From Bacteroidales bacterium (GTDB taxonomy: Bacteria > Bacteroidota > Bacteroidia > Bacteroidales > UBA7960): a stretch of 6,624 bases of DNA. The position numbers and the translations under genes were made by a program. The notes under the pieces are model-generated. The model saw nothing but the letters and a program-made list of their open reading frames with translations, had not been told where the DNA came from and did not search any database. The stretch is taken from contig DMJL01000043.1 of NCBI GenBank assembly GCA_003451785.1, forward strand, positions 1 through 6,624, given 5' to 3'. Positions 1 to 5,105 of the stretch are shown piece after piece (the stretch's first letter is position 1; every line of letters begins with the position of its first letter).

Positions 1-147
1 GCAAAAATCAAAAGGCGGTGGCATTGAACTTATATCCAATCAATACAAGTGCCTACTATTCTACTTAGAAAGGCTTTCTGATGACAAAATGAATCTGCGC
101 TAATTCGTAATTTTCGGGCAAAACAAACTTTACCAGAAAGCTGACAT
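1..147. other. Window edge, no supported gene
   Basis: This stretch lies beyond the terminator of the tmRNA gene and shows no gene I can support. One plus-strand frame is open from base 2 to a TAA at 101-103, giving 33 codons with no start inside the window. It could be the C-terminal end of a gene entering from the left, but the peptide resembles no family I recognise, and a run of this length is common by chance in AT-rich DNA. On the minus strand an ATG at 24 begins eight codons that leave the window, which is too little to judge. Confidence 0.3.
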
Positions 148-182
148 AAAAAAAGAAAAAGCCAGTCTTAGTGGACTGGCTT
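148..182 (-). terminator. Rho-independent terminator of ssrA
   Basis: Read on the minus strand, this is a perfect stem of AAGCCAGTC against GACTGGCTT (159-167 with 174-182) around a six-base loop, followed at once by a tract of twelve T interrupted by one C (160 down to 148). It lies about ten bases past the tmRNA 3' end, where an intrinsic terminator for that gene is expected. The stem core is GC-rich and has no mismatch. On the plus strand no T tract follows the hairpin, so it should act mainly in the minus direction. Confidence 0.85.
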
Positions 183-192
183 AAAGTTGTTG

Positions 193-562
193 TGGAGCTG
201 GAGGGGATTGAACCCTCGTCCAAACAAGCAGCAAAAATGCTTTCTACATGCTTATCCTTTAGTTGTTAATTCGGCTTCGAACCGGCAAAAGGCGACCCTA
301 TTCTCTACCTGAGCCTTTTTAATTTTAATCCATGCACCAAGGCTTTACATGACTTATCCCGGCTTTTGACGATGCTTCCTTGGGGACGCGGCCAGGCGTA
401 GCTTCCCGGGAAGCAAAAGGCACTTAATAATTGTATTAAGCAGCCAATGCGTAATTGTTGTTGCCGTTTATAGGCGTGAGAATCGGGATTAACGAGCCGC
501 GTTCACAGCGCTCGGCATGCTTACACTCCCACTCGACCTGCTGTCTAATCCATGTCAGCCCC
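193..562 (-). ncRNA. ssrA: Transfer-messenger RNA (tmRNA)
   Basis: tmRNA rescues ribosomes stalled on broken mRNAs. Charged with alanine and bound by SmpB, it enters the empty A site, then serves as a short message that adds a degradation tag to the stalled protein. Read on the minus strand, the 5' end GGGGCTG pairs with CAGCTCC at the 3' end to form a seven-pair acceptor stem. A T-arm of GAGGG/CCCTC encloses the loop TTCAATC. A first-pseudoknot stem CGAGC/GCTCG lies near the 5' end. The tag frame sits at 465-436, and its stop codon lies inside a hairpin CTTAATA-CAAT-TATTAAG, as is usual for tmRNA. The gene is about 370 nt, a normal one-piece length. The CCA end is not encoded: after the discriminator A the DNA reads CAACA, so CCA must be added enzymatically. 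The D-loop region reads GGATTAGAC where GGATTCGAC is common. Identification is secure; the ends follow the acceptor stem pairing. Confidence 0.95.
436..465 (-). other. tmRNA tag reading frame, GNNNYALAA
   Basis: Inside the tmRNA, codons GGC AAC AAC AAT TAC GCA TTG GCT GCT TAA encode GNNNYALAA. With the alanine carried by the tmRNA itself, the full appended tag is AGNNNYALAA. The resume codon GGC follows the sequence TATAAAC, similar to the A-rich context seen before resume codons. The ALAA end is the standard signal recognised by ClpXP and related proteases. From memory, Bacteroidota tags are often GENNYALAA, so the second residue here (N for E) is a small variation. Confidence 0.9.
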
Positions 563-574
563 GAAAGGAGGGTG

Positions 575-582
575 CAAAGATA
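575..582 (-). promoter_or_regulatory. ssrA promoter, -7 box TATCTTTG
   Basis: On the minus strand TATCTTTG fits the Bacteroidota -7 consensus TAnnTTTG exactly. It ends 12 bases before the first G of the mature tmRNA, leaving room for a short leader trimmed by RNase P. No clear TTG -33 element is visible at the usual distance. The 11-mer GTATCTTTGCA containing this box also occurs in the sufB promoter. Confidence 0.7.
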
Positions 583-964
583 CGGTTTTTTTGCGTGAAA
601 TTATTTGGCGATAACTACAAAATAAAATATGCCAACCTTGTAAGTGCAAGAAGTATAGAAGTTATGAAACGAACATGTTTGCGAATTAACACACACACCA
701 ATGAAAATAGCAAACATGGAGTTCCATCCGACCTTAAACCTAAAAATTATTTACGGATGAAAAGAATGCCTTTGCTCAATACCAAAATTTAGACTAAACA
801 CTTTAATAACTATGGGTATCCAACCAAGCACTTCCATATACTATGAGGTATGCACCTATTTACCCCAGTTATCGGCTTTCAAAAATCATCTTGTAAGGGC
901 GACCGGAAAGATATTGTCGTTTGTATTTTCAGCCAAACATTAAACAAAAGTTTATGAAGCGATG
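583..964. other. Intergenic region between ssrA and sufB
   Basis: About 380 bases separate the divergent tmRNA and suf promoters. I see no convincing gene. Open frames exist (for example a 43-codon plus-strand ORF at 812-943 and the end of a frame that starts inside the tmRNA), but they lack a recognisable promoter or a peptide of known type. The one structured element is an inverted repeat at 674-718, listed separately. No second promoter, RNA gene or riboswitch could be recognised. Confidence 0.5.
674..718. repeat. Inverted repeat CATGTTTGC / GCAAACATG
   Basis: Two perfect nine-base arms, CATGTTTGC at 674-682 and GCAAACATG at 710-718, face each other across a 27-base AC-rich spacer. There is no adjoining T tract on either strand, so it is not a standard terminator. 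It could be a pair of half-sites for a DNA-binding protein or a chance match; it lies roughly 250 bases before the sufB promoter and 90 before the ssrA promoter. Confidence 0.4.
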
Positions 965-994
965 TTGGTTAGGAAGTTAGCTTTAGTATCTTTG
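965..994 (+). promoter_or_regulatory. suf operon promoter, Bacteroidota sigma type
   Basis: TTG at 965-967 and TATCTTTG at 987-994 are separated by 19 bases. This matches the -33/-7 promoter consensus TTG-N19-21-TAnnTTTG used by the primary sigma factor of Bacteroidota. Transcription should begin near 1000, giving a leader of about 80 bases to the favoured sufB start at 1082 (about 30 to the most upstream ATG). It is the only promoter seen ahead of sufB, so it probably drives sufB, sufC and sufD together. I recognise no known Fe-S or iron regulator site beside it. Confidence 0.85.
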
Positions 995-1081
995 CAGTCC
1001 AATTTATAATCCTTCTAAATAAGCTGTTGCATGCAGATTACTGCAAATATGAGCAACAAAGTCAAACTTGGGTTCTATTTT

Positions 1082-2530
1082 ATGGAAGAAAAAACAAACG
1101 ACATATTAGGTGAAGTAACCTCCGGTGAGTACAAATACGGTTTTTATACCGATATTGAGATGGATCAGGCACCTAAGGGTCTCACCGACGACACTATTCG
1201 CTTTATTTCGGCACAAAAAAACGAACCGGAGTGGATGTTAGAAATTCGGATGAAGGCTTTTCGGCATTGGCAAACTATGACTGAGCCAACATGGGCGCAT
1301 GTCTCATACCAAGCTGTTGATTACCAAGACATCATTTATTATAGTGCGCCCAAAAAGAAAGCAAAATACAACAGCTTAGATGAAGTTGATCCAGAGCTTT
1401 TGGAGACTTTTGAAAAACTTGGAATCCCATTAAGTGAGCAAAAAGCACTTGCTGGAGTAGCTGTAGATGCTGTAATGGATAGTGTTTCGGTTGCTACTAC
1501 TTTTAGGGAGGCTTTGGCGGAAAAGGGTGTTATTTTTTGCTCGTTTAGCGAAGCCGTTAAGGAGTATCCCGACTTGGTGAAGCAGTATTTAGGAACGGTT
1601 GTACCCCATACCGACAATTTCTTTGCTGCCCTCAACACAGCAGTTTTTAGCGATGGCTCTTTTGTGTTTATTCCCAAAGGAGTGCGTTGCCCCATGGAAC
1701 TTTCCACCTACTTTCGAATAAATGCAGCCAACACGGGTCAGTTTGAGCGCACGCTCATAATTGCCGAGGAGGGCAGCTATGTGAGTTATATGGAGGGCTG
1801 CACTGCGCCTATCCGCGACGAAAATCAACTACACGCAGCTATTGTGGAAATTATAGCCCACAAAGATGCAGAAGTGAAATACTCTACGGTACAAAACTGG
1901 TGGCCCGGCGACAAAAATGGGAAAGGCGGGGTTTATAATTTTGTTACCAAAAGGGGAATTTGCTTGGGCGACAATTCAAAAATATCGTGGACACAGGTAG
2001 AAACAGGCTCTGCAGTTACTTGGAAGTATCCAAGCATTATTCTCAAGGGCAATTATTCTACCGGGGAGTTTTACTCTGTGGCTGTTACCAACAATTTTCA
2101 GCAAGCCGATACGGGCACCAAAATGATTCATATTGGCAAAAACACCCGCAGCACAATCATTAGCAAAGGAATATCGGCTGGGCAAAGCAACAACAGCTAC
2201 AGGGGGTTGGTGAAAACAACCCGCAATGCAGAGAATGCACGAAATTTCACCCAGTGCGACTCATTGCTGCTTACCGATAAATGCGGAGCGCATACTTTTC
2301 CGTATATTGAAGTGGGCAATCAGACATCGGTTGTGGAACATGAAGCAACAACAAGTAAAATATCTGAGGACCAATTGTTTTATTGTCTCCAGCGAGGCAT
2401 TGATCGTGAGAGTGCAATTGGACTAATAGTAAATGGCTATGCCAAGGAAGTCCTTAGCAAGCTGCCAATGGAATTTGCTGTTGAGGCACAAAAACTGCTG
2501 GCAATAAGCCTTGAAGGCAGCGTGGGTTAA
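1082..2530 (+). CDS. sufB: Fe-S cluster assembly scaffold protein SufB
   Basis: SufB is the cluster-building subunit of the cytoplasmic SufBC2D complex, which receives sulfur from SufS and assembles Fe-S clusters. From the ATG at 1082 the protein has 482 residues, close to the family norm. Most of it is the right-handed beta-helix core, with stretches such as NFFAALN, IPKGVRCPMELSTYF and YSTVQNW typical of SufB. Residues shown in E. coli to line the sulfur tunnel or hold the cluster align with R212, N214, C240, Q271, W273, K290, C392, H420 and E421; all are conserved. Two ATGs lie upstream in frame, at 1031 and 1049. I prefer 1082 because related proteins begin about 16 residues before the YKYGF motif, and the extra residues match nothing I know; no Shine-Dalgarno sequence helps decide. 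The gene is first in a sufB-sufC-sufD run, 30 bases before sufC. No intein interrupts it. Confidence 0.96.
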   Translation: MEEKTNDILGEVTSGEYKYGFYTDIEMDQAPKGLTDDTIRFISAQKNEPEWMLEIRMKAFRHWQTMTEPTWAHVSYQAVDYQDIIYYSAPKKKAKYNSLDEVDPELLETFEKLGIPLSEQKALAGVAVDAVMDSVSVATTFREALAEKGVIFCSFSEAVKEYPDLVKQYLGTVVPHTDNFFAALNTAVFSDGSFVFIPKGVRCPMELSTYFRINAANTGQFERTLIIAEEGSYVSYMEGCTAPIRDENQLHAAIVEIIAHKDAEVKYSTVQNWWPGDKNGKGGVYNFVTKRGICLGDNSKISWTQVETGSAVTWKYPSIILKGNYSTGEFYSVAVTNNFQQADTGTKMIHIGKNTRSTIISKGISAGQSNNSYRGLVKTTRNAENARNFTQCDSLLLTDKCGAHTFPYIEVGNQTSVVEHEATTSKISEDQLFYCLQRGIDRESAIGLIVNGYAKEVLSKLPMEFAVEAQKLLAISLEGSVG

Positions 2531-2560
2531 CAAGTATTATTTTTTTTGAATATTTTTTGT

Positions 2561-3328
2561 ATGTTAAAAATCACAAACCTTTCTGTCTCCATTGATGGAA
2601 AAACGATACTTAAAAACTTTGAGCTACAAGTTGGTGCAGGAGAGGTACATGCCATAATGGGACCAAATGGCACAGGCAAAAGCACACTTGCAGCAGTAAT
2701 TGCAGGAAGAGACCATTTTACCGTAGAAACCGGTGAGATAACTTATCTGGGCAACGACTTGCTCGAAATGGAACCCGAAATGCGGGCACGGGAAGGAATA
2801 TTCTTAGGTTTTCAATACCCAGTGGAAATACCCGGAGTGAGTATGGCAACATTTATGCGCACCGCCATCAACGAGATGCGTAAGCATAAAGAGCTGCCTC
2901 CATTGAGTGGGGGGGAATTCCTAAAACTTATGGAGGAGAAAAAGAACTTGGTGGAGATACATTCCAAACTCACCAATAGGTCGGTAAACGAAGGCTTCTC
3001 GGGTGGTGAGAAAAAGAAGAACGAAATATTCCAAATGGCAATGCTGGAACCCAAACTGGCCATATTGGACGAAACCGACTCGGGACTGGATATTGATGCT
3101 CTGAAAGTTGTGGCCAATGGAGTAAATCGCCTACGCACACCCCAAAATGCTACCATCATCATCACGCACTATCAGCGACTTCTCGATTTTATTGTGCCCG
3201 ACTTTGTACATGTGTTGTATGACGGTAGAATTGTGAAAAGCGGTGGAAAAGAACTGGCACTCGAATTGGAAAGCAAGGGCTATGATTGGGTGAAACAGGA
3301 AGCAAAAGGCTCATACGCATCCAATTAA
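2561..3328 (+). CDS. sufC: Fe-S cluster assembly ATPase SufC
   Basis: SufC is the ABC-type ATPase of the SufBC2D complex. Two copies bind SufB and SufD, and ATP-driven dimerisation reshapes the scaffold during cluster assembly. It is soluble and is not a transporter. Counting from the ATG at 2561 (255 residues), the order is Walker A GPNGTGKST at 34-42, Q-loop Q85 in GFQYP, signature FSGGE at 146-150, Walker B LAILDE at 166-171, the SufC-typical TDSGLD after it, and switch histidine H203. E. coli SufC has 248 residues. An in-frame ATG five codons earlier (2546) gives MNIFC before the conserved MLKI start; I prefer the later one because SufC proteins normally begin right before the first beta strand. 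A second string, LSGGE at 115-119, precedes the true signature by about 30 residues and is encoded over a run of seven G (2909-2915). The frame stays intact through it. Confidence 0.96.
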   Translation: MLKITNLSVSIDGKTILKNFELQVGAGEVHAIMGPNGTGKSTLAAVIAGRDHFTVETGEITYLGNDLLEMEPEMRAREGIFLGFQYPVEIPGVSMATFMRTAINEMRKHKELPPLSGGEFLKLMEEKKNLVEIHSKLTNRSVNEGFSGGEKKKNEIFQMAMLEPKLAILDETDSGLDIDALKVVANGVNRLRTPQNATIIITHYQRLLDFIVPDFVHVLYDGRIVKSGGKELALELESKGYDWVKQEAKGSYASN

Positions 3329-3350
3329 AAGGTAGGTCAATTGCCTTTTT
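3327..3350 (+). terminator. Weak hairpin with T run between sufC and sufD
   Basis: AAAAGG (3327-3332, overlapping the sufC stop codon) can pair with CCTTTT (3344-3349) around an 11-base loop, and the T run continues for two more bases. The stem is only six pairs with two GC pairs, so termination would be inefficient at best. It could reduce readthrough into sufD or protect the upstream message, or be chance in AT-rich DNA. Confidence 0.25.
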
Positions 3351-3369
3351 TAAAAAACATTAAGCACAA

Positions 3370-4779
3370 ATGAGCATTACTTCAAATACCCAAAGGTTAC
3401 AAGTGGCTCTGGCAGATTATTTTTATGCAAACGAAAATCTGTTAGTTGCCTCGGCACAGCCTGCCCTCAATGAGCTGCGCAAAAAGGCCATTGCCGATTT
3501 CCAAAAATCGGGGTTTCCGAATACACGAGATGAGTCGTGGAGATTTACCGACATGACGGCCATAATGCAGCATGACTACGATTTTAGTTTTGAGAACCAA
3601 AGCCGGCAATTCGATATTTCTACCATCTTCAGTTGCGAAGTAAACGACTTGGATACCTATAGCATAACTATGCTCAATGGATGGTGTGTGTATCAAGACA
3701 AACCTCTAACCCGCCTGAACAACGGTGTAGTGCTCGGAAGCTTAGCCAAGGCCATTGAAGAATACCCCAACTTAGTAGAGAAATATATTGGACAGGCAGC
3801 GTCGAAAGCTAATGGGGGGTTTGCAGCACTCAATGCAGCTTTTCTGCAAGATGGTCTATTTGTGTATGTACCCAAAGGTGTTAAGGTTGAAAAGCCTATT
3901 CAGCTCATAAATATTGTGGACACTAACAGCCCCACATTCATACAGCCCCGCACCCTGATTATAGCTGAGCAAAACTCGCATCTCTCTTTGGTGCATTGTG
4001 ACCACGATCTTGCACACACTCCCACCCTTACCAATGCCGTGCTCGAAATATTCGTGATGCCCGGAGCTAGCATTGACCATTGCAAAGTACAAAATAAAGG
4101 CCGCAATTCTGCCTTGCTTACTTCTACCTACTACCGATTGCATTCTGAAAGCCGCATATCGAGCAATATTATGACTTTGAATGGCGGATTTACCCGAAAT
4201 ACGGTTTCCATAGATATGATACAGCCTCATGCCCAAGCATCTATAAGTGGTTTGTATCTTGCAGACAAAGAGCAATTTGTTGACAACCTAATACTTGCAA
4301 ATCATGCAGCTCCCGACTGCGTTAGCAATCAGCTTTTCAAAGGAATTATTGACGATGATGCTAAAGCTGTGTTTAGTGGAGCCATCCATGTACAACGCGA
4401 TGCCCAACGCACACAAGCCTATCAGAATAGCAAAAACCTTCTTCTTACCCAAAGGGCAAAAGTAAACACACAACCGCAATTGGAGATCTATGCCGACGAT
4501 GTAAAATGCAGCCACGGAGCAACCATCGGACAATTGGACACAAATGCACTTTTCTATCTCCGTTCGAGAGGAATCAGCGAGAAATCGGCACGCCAATTGT
4601 TGATGCACGCTTTTGCCGATGAAGTGGTAAAAAAAATAACCATCGAACCTCTGAAACAACGCATTGCAAATATGGTGGAGAAACGGCTCAAAGGCGAACT
4701 TTCTCTTTGCGACCAATGTGTGCTTCACTGCAGCGACAATATTCCTGCCACCTTTAACCTGAACATTAGAAAAATTTAA
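3370..4779 (+). CDS. sufD: Fe-S cluster assembly protein SufD
   Basis: SufD is the beta-helix partner of SufB in SufBC2D; the SufB-SufD interface is a proposed site of cluster formation. The 469-residue product has an N-terminal helical part (about 1-90), a divergent beta-helix core with FAALNAAF and VPKGVKVEKPI (150-177), and the most conserved block QLEIYADDVKCSHGAT (370-385). C380 and H382 correspond to E. coli C358 and H360, the latter essential at the interface. A C-terminal helical region with FYLRSRGI (395-402) follows. The protein is longer than E. coli SufD (423 residues), partly through a tail of about 26 residues holding C447, C450 and C454 in a CX2CX3C arrangement. The start follows sufC by 41 bases with an AT-rich leader and no Shine-Dalgarno; the next in-frame ATG is far inside, so 3370 is reasonable. 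It is the last gene of the sufBCD run. Confidence 0.94.
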   Translation: MSITSNTQRLQVALADYFYANENLLVASAQPALNELRKKAIADFQKSGFPNTRDESWRFTDMTAIMQHDYDFSFENQSRQFDISTIFSCEVNDLDTYSITMLNGWCVYQDKPLTRLNNGVVLGSLAKAIEEYPNLVEKYIGQAASKANGGFAALNAAFLQDGLFVYVPKGVKVEKPIQLINIVDTNSPTFIQPRTLIIAEQNSHLSLVHCDHDLAHTPTLTNAVLEIFVMPGASIDHCKVQNKGRNSALLTSTYYRLHSESRISSNIMTLNGGFTRNTVSIDMIQPHAQASISGLYLADKEQFVDNLILANHAAPDCVSNQLFKGIIDDDAKAVFSGAIHVQRDAQRTQAYQNSKNLLLTQRAKVNTQPQLEIYADDVKCSHGATIGQLDTNALFYLRSRGISEKSARQLLMHAFADEVVKKITIEPLKQRIANMVEKRLKGELSLCDQCVLHCSDNIPATFNLNIRKI

Positions 4780-4924
4780 AACGCATATTCAAGGCATTAA
4801 TATTATGTTGAAGGAAATTTGGTGGTCACAGGCGAAATTTTGCTTCGCATAGCAAGGTGTGTAACAATTGCAGGAATAATACTCTAAAAAACTGCCATAA
4901 ACCTATTCTGCAAAGGCAAATATT

Positions 4925-4943
4925 TTAGCAAATTATTTGCTAA
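4925..4943. repeat. Palindrome TTAGCAAA-TTA-TTTGCTAA
   Basis: Eight-base perfect arms (4925-4932 and 4936-4943) surround a three-base centre. It is too AT-rich for a stable terminator stem, and on the plus strand it is followed by GCG and then A, not T. Near-perfect symmetry at this size would suit a dimeric regulator site, about 90 bases before the sufS -33 element, but no known operator comes to mind. Confidence 0.45.
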
Positions 4944-5027
4944 GCGAAAAAATGCAACCGACAAAATACATTATTTAGTTGGAAGCACAATGCTTATGTG
5001 TAGGTACAAAGCATGGGTTTTGGAAAC

Positions 5028-5059
5028 TTGTTTTTGGGAGATGTTTGCTATTAACTTTG
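5028..5059 (+). promoter_or_regulatory. Probable separate promoter of sufS
   Basis: TAACTTTG at 5052-5059 fits the Bacteroidota -7 consensus TAnnTTTG exactly. A TTG at 5028-5030 lies 21 bases before it, at the long end of the usual spacing. Transcription would start near 5066, giving a leader of about 40 bases to the sufS ATG. Its position in a long gap suggests sufS can be transcribed independently of sufBCD. A near-direct repeat GCTATT(A/G)ACT overlaps the box and recurs 21 bases downstream. Confidence 0.65.
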
Positions 5060-5105
5060 TCCCACCGGCTATTGACTAAGAATTATCATAAAAACCATCT
5101 TCCCC

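Larger units (their letters stand above)
4780..5105. other. Gap between sufD and sufS
   Basis: This 326-base AT-rich gap separates sufD from sufS, two genes usually packed close together. It contains an AT-rich palindrome (4925-4943), some short overlapping hairpins around GCGAA/TTCGC near 4832-4848, and the sufS promoter (5028-5059). No strong intrinsic terminator follows sufD. The longest start-to-stop frames I found are tiny (for example 15 codons at 4805-4852) and I do not call them genes. I see no recognisable remnant of a lost gene. Confidence 0.5.

Noticed and set aside
517..792. 91-codon plus-strand ORF starting inside the tmRNA gene
   Set aside because: Its first third is antisense to the 5' end of the tmRNA, the peptide resembles no family, and no plus-strand promoter or start context precedes it.
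812..943. 43-codon ORF (MGIQPSTSIYYEV...) before the suf promoter
   Set aside because: It has no promoter of the TAnnTTTG type upstream and no recognisable motif, and its length is within chance expectation. It could be a small gene only if conserved in relatives.
583..1031. Riboswitch or CRISPR array in the ssrA-sufB spacer
   Set aside because: There are no regularly spaced direct repeats and no recognisable riboswitch core; only one isolated inverted repeat is visible.
1339..1828. Minus-strand ORFs opposite sufB
   Set aside because: These are shadows of the conserved sufB frame, with low-complexity S/A/T-rich or unfamiliar peptides and no promoter. The same applies to the ORFs opposite sufC, sufD and sufS.
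1082..2530. Intein within SufB
   Set aside because: SufB is a known intein host, but the protein has normal length and continuous alignment through all conserved blocks.
4805..4852. 15-codon ORF (MLKEIWWSQAKFCFA) after sufD as a leader peptide
   Set aside because: It is too short, has no terminator/antiterminator pair after it, and lies far from sufS; a single cysteine is not enough to suggest attenuation.
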